DNA of 64,000 bases from Epiperipatus broadwayi (GCA_028023455.1 JAQFVV010012499.1:2610584-2674583), one strand, 5' to 3'; counted from the first letter of the stretch, positions 24,446 through 36,549 are shown. Notes: a model not told the origin generated them from the letters alone. A program made the numbers and translations.

Positions 24446-26240
24446 GTGTTTGGAAAAATATTCCAATATTCATATTTCTGAACTTCAGAAACATTCCAAT
24501 AAATTTAAATTAGAACTTGCAAACCATTTTAAAAGTATACCAGATTTTGCAAACGGTTCAAATTTGAGTGAAATCAATAGAAAAATAAATGACATACTAT
24601 TAAGAATTACAGCACAGATGCCTGTTACAAAAAAGCTTCAATTTATCAGTAAATTTTCTACTGAGAAAAAACAATGCATAAAAAAAAGAAGGAATAAAAA
24701 AGATTTTAAAATGTTTTATTAAGAAAAACTGAAGAACTAAATATTTTGTAAAATAGTATCAAAAACAGTTAATAGCAATATAAGAAAATACTAATATGAA
24801 TTAAAGAAAAAATATCAAAATTGTAAAACTATATACTGATAATAATAGGAAACATTTCTGCAATAAAAAAAGATGAAGCTATTGATAAAAACAGAGCTGA
24901 AATCATGAAATAAATAGAGAAATTTTGTAAAGAATTATATAGTAATAAAAAACAACAACAAAAAAATATTCTCTATAATTATTATATTTTAATTGCACAG
25001 AATTTTAAATAAAGAAGTGAAACATGCAATTAAACCTATGAAGAATGAAAAAACTCCTAGGAAATGGTGGAATTATAATTGATATTTTAAAATAAGCAGC
25101 AAAGATATAGAAAAATAGTTGGTAAAGTTAAATTTCAAATGTCTATATGATAAAGGTATACCAGATGATTCGAATAATGCAGTATTAATCCTTATATATA
25201 AGAAAGATCATAAGGAGGATCTTTTGTCAGTTCTATACAAAATATTTACTAAGATAATTACAATTCCTCTATAGAAAATGTAACTAAAGAAAGAACAAAA
25301 TGGATTTAAAAGTAGTTTTAACACAGTGCATCACATCCAAGAATTGGGAAACATTATAGAAAGAACCAATGAGTATGAGTGATTATTGTGCTTTTGATGT
25401 GCAGATTATGAAAAATGATTCTATAAGCATTTTTTTAATGATTAAAACATTGGATTAACAAAATCTAGACTTAAAATAATACTGTATTCAAAAGAATATT
25501 TATCAAAATTCAACAATAATGATTAGTTTATATAATAATAGTAAAAATATTAGCATTGAAAAGGTGTACATCTGGGTGATTCCATATCTCCAAATTTTTT
25601 CAGCAGTTTTAGAAGAAATATTTTATAGATTTAAATGGGAAGCTAGATTTTGCAAATGAGATGGTTGTTTTTTCAGATAATGTTTCAGAATTTCAAGAAG
25701 TGTTGTAAGAAATATCAGATGAATGCAAAAAAATAGGATAAATATAAATGCTAAAAAGACTAAAATAATGTTGAAATGGATCTTCTCAAATAAATAAAGA
25801 TTGGCCAAAAATTATAGAAGTTAACAACTGCAAATACAGATAAAAACATAATGGATGAAATTAATCATTGAAATAAACTTGGATGAAATACTTGTGATTG
25901 AAAAAATATCACACAGAATTATATTCTAATGTTTGAAAAGGATGGATTTTAATAAATATTTTTATTAGTAACAAATAATATTGACATCATTGAAACAAAA
26001 AACTGAAATGAAGCTGGGCTGGACATAATGTTAGAAGAGAGAACAATAAATGGGCAATTGAAGTCATTCCTGAAGATTATAAAAGATCTAGAAAGAAACT
26101 GCATGCTGGATGGATGGATGAAATAATGAAGTTTGCTGTTATGATATAGAAAAGAGAGGCTAGAAATCAGAAAAACTAGATTAAACTTTAAGAGATCTTC
26201 ATTCTACAGAAAGTCGGTAATGAACTGAAAATTATATATA
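24446..26240 (+). pseudogene. RTE-like LINE, 5'-truncated decayed copy
   Basis: A plus-strand relative of the element at 53.4-56.6 kb. The 90-codon frame at 24,450-24,722 contains LQKHSNKFKLELANHF and an EINRKINDILL block that align with LQKHSNELKLELTNRF and EINMKITDTFL of that copy. Further broken frames match its reverse transcriptase: KEVKHAIKPMKNEK near 25,015, NGFKSSFNTVHHI near 25,300, IIERTNEYE near 25,355, LDFANEMVVFSDNVSEF near 25,632 (the usual FADD is altered to FANE) and AKKTKIML near 25,750. The C-terminal NNKWAIEVIPEDYKRSRKK, followed by WMDEI, lies at 26,045-26,125. The endonuclease is missing, consistent with 5' truncation. The 3' end appears to be near a short TA run at 26,235. 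Numerous stops and frame changes; not functional. Confidence 0.8.
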
Positions 26241-26850
26241 TATAAAATCAAATATGCTAATAATAAGCTTGCAGATATATAAAGAAATTACTCATCGATC
26301 AAAGTTTAAATTATCCAATCAATAAATTTAGATTTATCTTAAGTAAGTCACCATTTAACTATCTGGAAATGTAATTCCAGATACAAAATTGATTAGAAAG
26401 CCTAAGGATGTCATATAACATACTCATTATCAGTTCTGTAAGATGATGCATTCCTGAGTTGAAAGCTTATCTACAATCAGAAGATTGAAAGAAAGGCCAA
26501 AATTTGGATAAACTATTAACAAAAAATGTTCAATGAGGAAACCCAACCCTTGTAAAAAGAATAACTCTAAATTTGAAAGATTTCTCCCTATAAAAGAGAA
26601 GTTGTTTTACGCACTGACAAAATATTTTTCCAAAATCATTGACACATGGTGAAAATAAATAATATTTAAGATAATAAAAAAGATGCTACTGAACAGTAAA
26701 CTACTGATAAGATCTCAATTTAAATTTTTCTTATTGAAATCTACAACTTATATACTTAATTAAAATATTTTCAATATGTGAACATTAACTTTAGTAATAG
26801 AAAAGTAATTTGTAAAATCTTTATTGGTGGGTTTTTTTACTATCTTTTTT
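26241..26850. other. Spacer between RTE relic and foldback, no gene seen
   Basis: Slightly A-rich sequence with no domain I recognise. Part of it could be the 3' untranslated region of the RTE copy. Confidence 0.4.
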
Positions 26851-27530
26851 TAATAATAATTAGCATTAAGCTAATGCACATGCACTTTGTGGATCTTAAC
26901 AATAAATGAATATTCTCATTTTTCAAATCCAAGATAAAGTCTTTGTGAAAGAATAGAATGAATCCACCTATTCTTTCAACCCAAATGCTTAAGTATGGGC
27001 AAATCTTAAGTATCTAAAAATGAGAGCATGAAGATATTAAACAATCACTTTAAATTACTTTTACTATGTCTGAATGAATGATGCCTGCAAAATTTACTAG
27101 AATTTATGATATGTCATTCTTAAATGAAATTAAACTTATGTAAATAATATATTTATTTTATATTAGCTTAATGCTAATTATTATTATAATTTGAAACATC
27201 ATGCTATATAAAATAAATATATTATTTACATATGGTTAATTTCATTTAAGAATGATGTATCGTAAATTCTAGTAAATTTCACAGGCGTCATTCATTCAGA
27301 CATAGTAAAAGTAATTTAAAGTGATTGTTTAATATCTTCACGCTCTCATTTTCAGATACTTAAGATTTGCCCATACTTAAGCATTTGGGTTGAAAGAATA
27401 GGTGGATTCATTCTATTCTTTCACAAAGATACTTTATCTTGGATTTGAAAAATGAGAGTATTCATTTATTGTTAAGATCCACAAAGCGCATGCGCATTAG
27501 TTTAATGCTAATTATTATTACAATTTAAAA
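26851..27530. mobile_element. Long foldback element, ~315-bp arms
   Basis: The left arm (26,851-27,163) and right arm (27,206-27,530) are imperfect reverse complements with roughly nine in ten positions matching by eye. Outer ends read TAATAATTAGCATTAA, and the loop repeats that terminal motif (TTAATGCTAATTATTATTA at 27,168-27,186), suggesting a nested or composite structure. Landmarks are GAATAGAATGAATCCACC, TTCTTTCAACCCAAATGC, GGGCAAATCTTAAGT and AATCACTTTAAATTACTTTT. The same blocks occur at 59.7-60.6 kb, so this is a dispersed family. No coding frame. Probably a non-autonomous DNA element; superfamily unknown. Confidence 0.8.
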
Positions 27531-28520
27531 TATTGCACTATATAAAATAAATATATTATCCTTTTTTAATCATTTTATATTCTCTTTATTTTTTGTTCTT
27601 TATATATATTGAATATGAATGCAAATCAATGTAAATTAACACATTAAGAATACATTACATTAATTTATAAATTTATATATAATTAACAAATAATTTAAGA
27701 GAATTTATGTTGTATTTTTAAGTGGTTATTCTTTTAGTTTGTTTTCTTTTATATAGGTTTAAAGATAATCATTTGCAAACATGTATGCTATGTGATTTAA
27801 GTAATTGTATATACATGCAACGTAATGTTTATATTATAAATTTGTCAATTTTCTAATTTGTTATTATTAAAATATTATTTTAAAATTTAATAGTAATAAT
27901 TATATCCATCTTTTTTCCCATTCTCAACATAACTGCGTAGCATACATGATACTTATATATAAACAAATCAGTCTTTCTATGAAGACAGCATCAAAGAGAT
28001 AAAAAAACATTCAAGTCCTCAAAACAAATAAAGCTAATTTATATTAGCTAATGTTTTTTTAATGGTCAACAGAAAAAAATAAATAAAAATAATTATTAGT
28101 AAAGAAATATAAAAATTTTGTAATATTGCTTTACTAAGATCATACTAGGAGTTATCACACTATATAAATTGATGAGGAATAATGAATCAACCAACAATAC
28201 ATATACTACTCAATGTTATGATAGACGAATAACTAAGGCAAAAGATTATCAGAATGGCATTACCATTTACATTTGATGCACTTGTACATGATGTTTTCAT
28301 AGACTATTTAAAAAGAAATCAAATTATATATAGCAACTGTGTTTCAATAACATAAAGTACAACTGTACATAAGCAATAAATGTTAATTTTTATTTTAATA
28401 TGTTTTAAGAAACATTCTTAGACAAATTATCCTTTATTTTTTGTTTATTAGTGTTGTATAGTACAGTATTACCATTTATGCTGCTATTGTTCATTTATAC
28501 CTGTTGTGTTTGGCTTGATT
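27531..28520. other. AT-rich spacer, no gene seen
   Basis: A short echo of the foldback loop (CTATATAAAATAAATATATTAT) lies at 27,538-27,560. Otherwise no recognisable feature. Confidence 0.45.
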
Positions 28521-28523
28521 TAC

Positions 28524-29140
28524 AGGTTCGGTTCCAAACCAACAAAAAAAGTAATGACAAACTACTCAACAATTAATATGTTAATTTATTAGTTACAAAA
28601 ATACACACATGTTAGTTAATCAATAATATAAATATAGTTTATACAATTAATGATGAGATAGTTATACCAAACGACCGAACACACTTCCAGCTATATGATT
28701 AGCCTGCCTTGCAAGTTCAAGACTCTTCCGGCTGTTCTGGACAGCTTGCACTGAGTCGGCTCTAGTTTGGACTCTTCCAGCTGCATTCTGACAGTTTGCC
28801 TAGAGTTGACTGCAGTGATGGCAGTTTCCAGTCCTAGGTGGCTTTGCCTCACTATATAGATGTATCGATAATAACTAGTGAAGACACCTTTGGTGGAGGC
28901 AGAGATTTCACTGGAAAGTAAGTTCAGTCATTCAGGTTGATAGAAGTTAATGCTCTCTGCCTTGCCTCCAAAAAGGCTGAATATTTCAGATCACCTACCT
29001 TACTGAAAACACTTAGATTCAGAGCATGAACCCCAATAAAGGATTTATCCTCATTGGATAGCAACCAGGTGCTAGCCAATCAGGCAAGAAATCTGGTATA
29101 GTTTACTTCTGAAGGCAAGATCAGATGTTACAATACCTTT
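28524..29140 (-). promoter_or_regulatory. GC-richer island resembling an LTR
   Basis: This block stands out from its surroundings by base composition. Read on the minus strand it has two CCAAT-type boxes (near 29,079 and 29,055), a CTATATAG box near 28,853 and an AATAAA signal near 28,596. It then has TGGTTTGGAACCGAACC (28,544-28,528), which could serve as a tRNA primer-binding site at the start of an internal region. A possible 5' edge TGTAACATC lies near 29,135. There is no long open frame. The order is that of an LTR, but no second LTR or retroelement protein was found beside it, so a host promoter or an exon-bearing island remains possible. Confidence 0.35.
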
Positions 29141-30038
29141 AATTATACAGTGGTTACTTTAAATCCAAAAACGTCATTAATGCATAATATTCAGGAAATG
29201 AAAAATGCCAGATTAATTATGTGAATTTATAATTATTCATGGAATTAAAAGTCTATACATAAATATAATATTCATTCTCTACAGTAAGTTAAGATCTCAA
29301 AAATTTAAATTATTTTCATTTAATAATTTTTTAATACATGAGGACAAGTATTTACCATACTTAAGTATATATTTTTAGTAATTATTAATATAAAATTTTA
29401 TTCAGTGTCATTCCAAAAATCCCCCCCTCTCCATTTAATATAGAACGTTAATCAAAAGATAATAAATTTATAGTGTATATAGTTTTGAAATATATTAAAA
29501 CAAATACTAATAATAAAATGATATTTTGATTAGAATGGTCTTTAAATTAAAAAGACAAAGCAAAAGGAATAACCAATCAAACAAAATGTTACTTACAGCC
29601 ATATGGGTTAGTACTCTTAAATGTTACATCAAGCGGAAAATTCCATACAAAAAGTTGTCTTTCATCCTGACTTTTTTTGGTAATTTGAGTAATTCCTTCT
29701 TGAAGACCCTATAATAAAATTTAAAAATTTTAAAAGTTACAAAATATTTTATAAAATAGTATCATTATCATTTATTTATTTCAGTAATCTTGATAAGTAA
29801 TTAAATGCAATAATAGTGTCAAAAATGTATTTAAAACTATAAAATTACTCCACTCACTATGACATCTAATTTTCTGAAAAATTACTGAATTTATAATCAA
29901 ATTTTTCTTACATCTTATAAATAAGCACACATAATCTTTTATTATTATATTTTTTAAATAAACCATATAATCGCTTGAGGAAAAAATACAGTCACAAAAA
30001 TGTAGATTTTTTAAGTTTTACATCATATATATATATTG

Positions 30039-31258
30039 TGACCTTCTGGTTTGGCACTAGAAATAGTCATTGTAGTAGTGTAGTAGTATATCAGATATTA
30101 TCTGATATAGTCCTCTTTAAAAAAAATGAAATAACGTGAAATTTTTTAAAAAAATTTATTTTGACTTAAAACTGTAATCAAAAGTAAGTGTAGGTATAAT
30201 TAAAAGATTTCTCAAATGTTTAGTATCTTGTTTTGGGGTATAATCAGTAATAGAATAGGGGGTGGCTTGTTATATGTAGAGTCAGTACAGTTTAGGTTGT
30301 TGCTTACTTGTTTTATTTGCTCATAAAGCAGTACTCAGTTTTTTTAGAATGATTTTCTAGTCCATTTGTTTTGTAAATTTTAAATCATAGAATAAACAGT
30401 AAAATATGTTTCACTCATCGTCATTCACATTGTCATTTCAGTCAGTATAGTGTAATACCTATAGTATATTACTACTGAATATTCATGCATTATCCAACTT
30501 CATTTTTCATTCACATGTTTCATTAAACCATTAAATATCCCACATTACATTCAAATATTTAATTATATCAATAACAGTATTAAAAATCTAACTTAATTAC
30601 ATTTTAAATAAATCAATCAATTATGGACAAATGAATTATATAATGACAAATACTGTAAAATATTTTATTTATTAAAACAATTGTCATCAATTTTATTCTA
30701 CTGCTTTAAAACACATTTAATTATTAGTTCAATAATTTTTTTTTCATTTATTTAAAAGACGAAATAATTTTTTTTTTCATCTCTATTTTTTTTTTTTTTT
30801 TACTGTCTAAAGTTTTTGCATAATTAAGTAAGTTTGCCAGTGGGAGGAGCGATTGGCAATTTTTTTTTCTGGTGATGTAATGTGACATTATTGTAAACAA
30901 TTGGAAGAGAACAATATGATGTAATGATTATTAAAAAGTTTATAAAAGGAATACTTATTACTTTTAAAAAGGGCAGTCTACTATTACTTTTGAAGAGGTC
31001 AGTCAATTATTACTTCAGTCAGTCAGAGTCAATTATTAGAACTTTTACGAGGGCAGTTATAGCTAACCAAAGACAGCTATAACTAAGTTATTTAGCAAAG
31101 TTTAATAGTGAAATTATTTTTCCTCTTCCAGAGTTCAAGTTAAAAATTTAATTATATTATTTTGTTTGTGAAATGTGTACTTAAAAACCACTGAAAGATA
31201 CGTCAGTTTTGCTCTGGCTGATTATTCAAATTGTCCCAACGTTATGCTAGAGTACATG
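30039..31258 (+). promoter_or_regulatory. Promoter-like block, possible LTR or host 5' exon
   Basis: After a (TA)n run the sequence TGTGACCTTCTGGTTTGGCAC starts at 30,039. Its beginning and end resemble the TGTGAC...TTGGCAC start of the probable LTR at 45.2 kb. Further on are GAGGAGCGATTGGCAA (inverted CCAAT) near 30,843, TTTATAAAAGG (TATA-like) near 30,939 and repeated TCAGTC initiator-like motifs at 31,003-31,025. A strong splice-donor match, CATGTAAGTGTC, lies at 31,256-31,267, and a polypyrimidine-CAG acceptor is at 32,000-32,010. This could be an LTR (long U3, R) or the 5' end of a host transcript. No coding exon is supported. Confidence 0.3.
30089..30107. repeat. Perfect 9-bp inverted repeat
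   Basis: TATCAGATA and TATCTGATA flank a single T. It could be a small hairpin or a dimeric factor site in the promoter-like block. No further evidence. Confidence 0.6.
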
Positions 31259-31267
31259 TAAGTGTCA

Positions 31268-34200
31268 TATTCTATTATTCAAGATAAATTATTATTTAAG
31301 AAATGGGAATGCTTAATAGGACTGTAAAATTGTTTTATTTAAATTTAAAATTAACAGGGAAGGATAAAAGAATATTTATTTATTTTATAACAATTAAGTT
31401 TTTAAGCTTTAATCATAATAAAAAGGGAACAACTGTAACGTGCTTTATTTATGTGGAGGAAATATGTGAACTGTTATTGAACGTTCTCAGAACTTTAATG
31501 TACAAATTTCATGTTAAATATAAAAGAAAACTCAAAATTTAAAATATACACAAGGAATATGTAATTTTATTGTCATATGTCTTAGAATAGCAGCGTAATT
31601 ATTTATATTTTTACCTTTGGAAAAGAAAAATATAAGATTAAATATGTCATTAAATGTACTTTAATAATTATTTGTTCTTCTAGACTAGTAGGAGGAATGA
31701 AATTATAAATGGATAAAGTTATGTGACATTGCTGTATTAACATTACCAATGAGTTTATATCAATAAATATTATTAATTGAATAACTACGTATATTTCTGA
31801 ATGGCTTTATGATTGTGAAATTAAATGTTAAATATATCCTAGGAATAAAGTACAAACTTCTATTTTATTTGCGTTATGAAATATATTGTTTAATTAAGGA
31901 AATTCATTATTTACAACGTCAATAGCAATTCATTAGTTGATAACTAAAAACATTGAATATGCTCATATGGATTCAACAAAAATAATATTGTTTTGTTTTC
32001 TCCTGCAGGAATTGTTCCGTTCTGTGTTAATATTTGTCTTGTGCAGTATAATTATTTTCCTTATCTATTTGAAAACATGACAAGGAAAGTCATGTAAAAA
32101 CTTTTATAAACTTTCGTTTCATTTCATTTGGAAAGAAAAAAGAAGAGAACTTTATTTTATGTAATGGTATTTTAGATAGCTTTAGTATTAGTTAAGGAAT
32201 GTTTTATTATTTTAAATATGTTTATTATATGTATTATTATTATTATTATATTTTTCTCCAAGAACGTCTCAAACAGCATAATAGAAAAATACATTATGCT
32301 GGTAATTTTATTTTTATTATTGTTATTATTTTAATAAGATAAGTTTGGTCATGCGTGTGTTAATAATCCACGCACATAATAAACGAACGGAAGAGTCCAT
32401 TCAAAGGGGTGAATAATTATTTTAAAAAAATAATTATTATATTAAATCTTACCGAATATATTTCTTTTATAAATTAGAAAACTATGATTTTCAAGAATTA
32501 TTTCAGCTATAACATACAATTTTATTATTTATTTAGGTTCAATTTAACTACAGATTCTTGCCAATATTAATGTATTATATTATAAAAAAATTATTCGTCT
32601 TGCTTTGTCCATAGTAATTAGTATTTTATTCTCTAATTGTTCTTTGAAGATTACCAGGTCCTAAATATTGTCAGATATGAGATATTTTATTCTTTATTAA
32701 TTCTAGCAGTAATAATTAATATTTTAACAGTAATCCTTTGCTTACTGTGATTTTAAATGGTCTGTATATCACATGCTTATACATGTGTGTGTCTATTATT
32801 AAGCTTATTTATAATTATATGTAATTGCCAATGAAAATGATTTTAAATCAATCGGATTTGGAAGGAAAAGAGGATCAGTCATTTGAAGAATTAGAAAGTT
32901 GTTTAAGAGAGAATTATTATTTCTTTGTTATGACTGAATGAAAAGTATTTTGTGGCTATATGCTATAAAGTTTACAATGTTTATAATATTTTATGGGATT
33001 GAGTTAGTATGTTTGTTAGTTGAATATTTAATATGGGTAGTTGCCCAGTGTATTGTAGTGTATAGGATTGAGTAATCCTTTATTTTCCATATATTGGAGT
33101 ATTTTTAATAGGAGTGGATTGAGTCCTCCTTTTATATTTGATATATTGAATTAAATGTGTATGGAGCTAGAAATGTTTTCTCCCTGATTTTCATTTGGTG
33201 ATTAGTTATTCCACCAATTATTCAATCTTAAAGATAGACTTGGAAGTTATTGTTATATTACCTGTTTTGAATTATATAAATCTGTTATCCCATGTGTGTA
33301 TTGGATGTTTTCCAGCTTATGCTATAGCCTAGTGTTTGGTGGTTTATGATAAAAATAAGAATAAAAGGAAAGTATAGTGTCTTATAAAACAGCTGTATTA
33401 TAGTTGATGAATAAAGATTGATTGATCTTCACTTCCAACCGTATTATGATTATATTGAAATATCATAAGCAAACCGATTAGATTGATTAACATTATTTAT
33501 TTATTTTCTTTGACACACAGCATAATACAGATTCATGCACAGATTGTTCATTTTGATATAAAAAAATTCATTATTAATGTATAACTTTACTTATCATATT
33601 TAAAAACATTTGTAGTAATCATTTAAGCTTCATCTAGTTGATTTTTATCATTTAATCATAATTTGCATAAATAATTAAGCAAAGATAGGAGATTAGTTAA
33701 TGAATACAAAGATTTACTTTATTTTGGCAAAGCAGAACTTAGTTATTTAATAGAATACTTTACTTCAAAACTACAAAGGAAAATACATTTAATTAATAGA
33801 AGTATTTATTTTCTTTGGTAAGATGGTCTAATATTATTCTTAGTTTAAATCCCCTTATTTTAATTTTATTTAAGATATTTTAAAGTAACAATGCAAAATC
33901 CTAATTTGTTCAGTAATTAGAATATTAATCTATATTGTTGTTATAAAAATTTTAGTAATAAATGAGTGATATTCAGCAAAAGGCTGAATAAAAGATACTT
34001 TAGTAATCATTTACTAAAAGTGTAAGGTCATATTTATTTTGTTTTATTTTTGTAGAAGCCTATTAGAAATCAGTGATAGCTAAAGAGACATTTCTCTATA
34101 GTAAATAATAGGGACTTATTTAGTTCATTTAATGTTTCAAATAAAATGTTTACCAATCTATCAAAATGCTCTGATGAAAATATATAGTAGATGTAAAAGT

Positions 34201-34680
34201 TAATGAATCATGTTGTATTATATCTTCTTGTATAACCTGTACTCAATAATATTAAATCCCTTTGGAATTTTTGTTCATAACAATAAAAGAAAAGTAGATG
34301 TTGATTTAACTATTTTCTATTTGAATAATAAATATTTTGTTATCTAAATTTGTATTTGGAGTTTCTTCTATAACATTCATTCATGTTTCACACTTCCACA
34401 CATGCTTATACATTTATTTTATTTAATGTAACATAATTGTATTTTATTTAATTATAATAAATCTCTAGATATGATGATGTTGATTTCCTTGATTCAAACA
34501 CTATATGAGATGCCAATTACCTACTGATCATTTTTAAAAGGGTTTTGTTATTTAATTTTTGTTTAGATGATGAATTGAAATCAAAATGTGCCCGATTTCT
34601 TTCATTATCTAACTGCAAGTATCTAATTAGGGTAACGTTTGGTTTATAATATTATTTTTTAAACAATTCAAAACAAAACA
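31268..34680. other. Spacer, no gene supported
   Basis: The 79-codon plus frame at 31,303-31,542 has somewhat less biased composition but no domain or homology I recognise. Several GTAAGT- and CAG-like splice signals occur, as expected by chance in DNA this long. Nothing else can be supported. Confidence 0.4.
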
Positions 34681-34782
34681 ACACTCTCCATATAGTAGTG
34701 CCATCTTGTGCTAACAAGAGCAATCAATGGATGCCAGAAGGCTTGTGCATAAAATCCCTATCTAATGCCTACTCATCCAATA

Positions 34783-34824
34783 TCCCCAGACTAGTTTCTG
34801 GCTTGTGGCCTTCATCAGTGAGGA
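34783..34824 (-). ncRNA. Hammerhead ribozyme, family 1, intact core
   Basis: Minus strand. Stem I is TCCTCA (34,824-34,819) pairing with TGGGGA (34,788-34,783), six pairs including one G-U. The core box CTGATGA (34,818-34,812) is complete. Stem II is GGC-CACAA-GCC (34,810-34,800) between two unpaired A residues. GAAA is at 34,798-34,795. The mini stem III uses A34,795-U34,790 and C34,794-G34,791, and the cleavage triplet is GUC with C17 at 34,789; scission is predicted after it. All residues required by the type-I hammerhead consensus are present. The unusual points are the A-A opposition at the base of stem II, where G-C is normal, and a two-pair stem III that would work best as a dimer through palindromic ACTAGT. 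Known families use this RNA to process tandem transcripts. Activity is inferred. Confidence 0.6.
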
Positions 34825-34841
34825 GCCTTGGATCTGAGAGC

Positions 34842-34873
34842 ACTGCACCTAGATCTTAGGATCTAGGTGCAGT
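34842..34873. repeat. Perfect 14-bp hairpin at the end of the family 1 unit
   Basis: ACTGCACCTAGATC (34,842-34,855) and its exact complement GATCTAGGTGCAGT (34,860-34,873) enclose the loop TTAG. Other copies have only the left half (GCACTGTACTTAGATT, TAGATCCTAAGATCTAG), so this copy may be folded back or cut at a hairpin. Confidence 0.85.
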
Positions 34874-34875
34874 AT

Positions 34876-35199
34876 ATATATATTGTAAGGATATTTCTAC
34901 AATCTAACCTTATCACTCACTATCAAATCCAGCTTATTTTTTTTAGCTATAACCAACTAAACATATATATTCAATTATAAAATAAATAAACCTACACTTT
35001 TATATATACATAGACCCAACATATATATATATATATATACTCTATTAAGAAAGGATAAAAAAAAAACGATTTTGCTTATCTTTAGAAAGATGAAAACACC
35101 AATCAAAATAAATTATTAGTTAACCATCGCACTAATATGTGTGTGTATGTACTACAATAAATGTAATATCTGTATATTTGACTTCATTTTAAAAGACTA
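34876..35199. other. AT-rich spacer with TA runs
   Basis: No gene or RNA seen. A (TA)n run lies at about 35,018-35,039. Confidence 0.5.
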
Positions 35200-35444
35200 T
35201 GACTAAGTGCATAGAGTGAAGATCGCTATCACATCGTGTAGGAAAACTATTATTAGAGAATCAAATGATCAAGTAACGATTAAAAAATTCCTTGGCATTG
35301 GGAAATCTAATGCTAATGCTAACTTAAAAACTCAAACTACATCTAGAAATAATAAATCAAATATGAAAAAGGAGGAATGGTCATAATGTTGTGAAAATTA
35401 AAAGTAATAAAAGTTCTAATGTAAAATCTCAAGTTTCAGTGAGT

Positions 35445-35574
35445 AAAAAAATTATCGTTGTCTTGCATTGGTGGTCGAGAGGTCAGCGTGACTGACTTGT
35501 AAAGAGGCAGTTACCCGGGTTGCAGGTTCGTGTCCCAGCTGATGCTATGACACTTTTTAAAAAAAATTATCGTT
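35445..35574. repeat. 15-bp target-site duplication flanking a SINE
   Basis: AAAAAAATTATCGTT occurs at 35,445-35,459 and again at 35,560-35,574, exactly bracketing the tRNA-like sequence. A-rich target with direct duplication is the mark of LINE-mediated insertion. Confidence 0.9.
35460..35559 (+). mobile_element. tRNA-derived SINE or retrosequence (Leu/Ser-type)
   Basis: A 100-bp insert between perfect 15-bp duplications. The A box TGGTCGAGAGG and B box GGTTCGTGTCC both fit the pol III consensus (the B box with one difference). An anticodon-arm-like hairpin (ACTGACT facing AGGCAGT, one mismatch) has TAA in its loop. The ends GTCTTGC and GCTATGAC can partly pair as an acceptor stem. The length of about 92 nt from end to end fits class II (Leu or Ser) tRNA. 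T-stem pairs are broken, so it is not a functional tRNA. It ends in CTTTTT, a pol III terminator. It inserted into the LINE after that element was resident. Confidence 0.8.
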
Positions 35575-36549
35575 AATAAAAATATTTCAGATAATCATCC
35601 AAATTTCAATGAAAATTCTAATGAATGTCAATTGTACATAACCCAAAAAAAAACATTATAGCCAAAAATTATGAAATGTCATCAAAAAATAAAGATACCA
35701 TAAGGATCATTACAAATTCTTCAAAACCCAGTCAAAGTAATAAAAATTGTGCATTTTCCAACAAAAAATAGGGTACTTCAGAGAGAGTCACCGAATTCAT
35801 TGTCAATAAAGAAAATGTTGGGTTGAATAATGATGAGAATGAAGAACTAATGTGTCAAGCAATCAATGTAAGCAAGAACTATGATGATCAAGAAGCCAAT
35901 AAGTGTAATAATAAAAAGGAATTACTTATAAGCATTTTTCTGGAGGAAATAACCAATGTGATTCTGTTAAAAAGATAGTAATCAATGATAGAATGCAACC
36001 AAAGATTAATAATGCTTCAGGCAAAAAATATGTCATAGATCTGCATTTCCCTTCATTGGGGAAAAAAGCCACACATGATAATGATTTATCAAGCACTGAA
36101 TCACAACATATTAAGGAAATTAAGCAATATAAACAGAAATCAACTGAGTCACATTTTCCTTCATTGAAATTATGAGATCCACTAAAAAAACACCAAGTGC
36201 TACTGTTGTAGGAAAATATCCTACATATGCAGAGAAATTAAAATTTGAAATTAAGACTCAGCAACATCAAAACATCAGCTCTCATGCAATAATGGTAACC
36301 AAAAAGAGTAATATTGATGTAAAGCAAACAATAATGAACTACTTCTCAGGACTAGCTCTGTTAGATAAAGATAAAAACATCTTTATTGATAGAGATGAAC
36401 CAACTAACACTCCTTGGATATAGGATAATAACCAATTAGACTTGCATGATTATGAATCTATTAGTAATGCATTTAATGAAAGATTTTCAGTAATGTTATA
36501 CAATTCCTTTTTAAATTACAATAATAATCATACATATCCATGAATTGGA

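Larger units (their letters stand above)
34681..34875. mobile_element. Hammerhead-bearing repeat, family 1, single unit
   Basis: The fifth copy of the repeat arrayed at 3.1-4.3 kb, in forward orientation. It shares GTAGTGCCA, ATGGATGCCAGAAGGCTTG, GTGCATAAAATCCC, ACTCATCCAATAT, TCATCAGTGAGGAGCCTTGG and AGAGCACTG. It is the least decayed copy. It ends in a 14-bp perfect hairpin and then a TA run. No protein is encoded. Confidence 0.7.
35290..36423 (+). pseudogene. LINE ORF1, N-terminal part (broken)
   Basis: Broken plus frames rich in K, N, S and T begin with KFLGIGKSNANANLK near 35,290 and continue after the SINE. Two longer pieces remain open: 35,993-36,175, with LHFPSLGKKATHDN and a second HFPSLK near its end, and 36,172-36,423, with PTYAEKLKFEIKTQQ, VTKKSNIDVKQTIMNYF and a D/E-rich FIDRDEPTNTPW end. 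The low-complexity polar region ahead of a zinc-knuckle domain is typical of LINE ORF1 proteins. No defined enzymatic function; such proteins bind element RNA. Confidence 0.5.
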
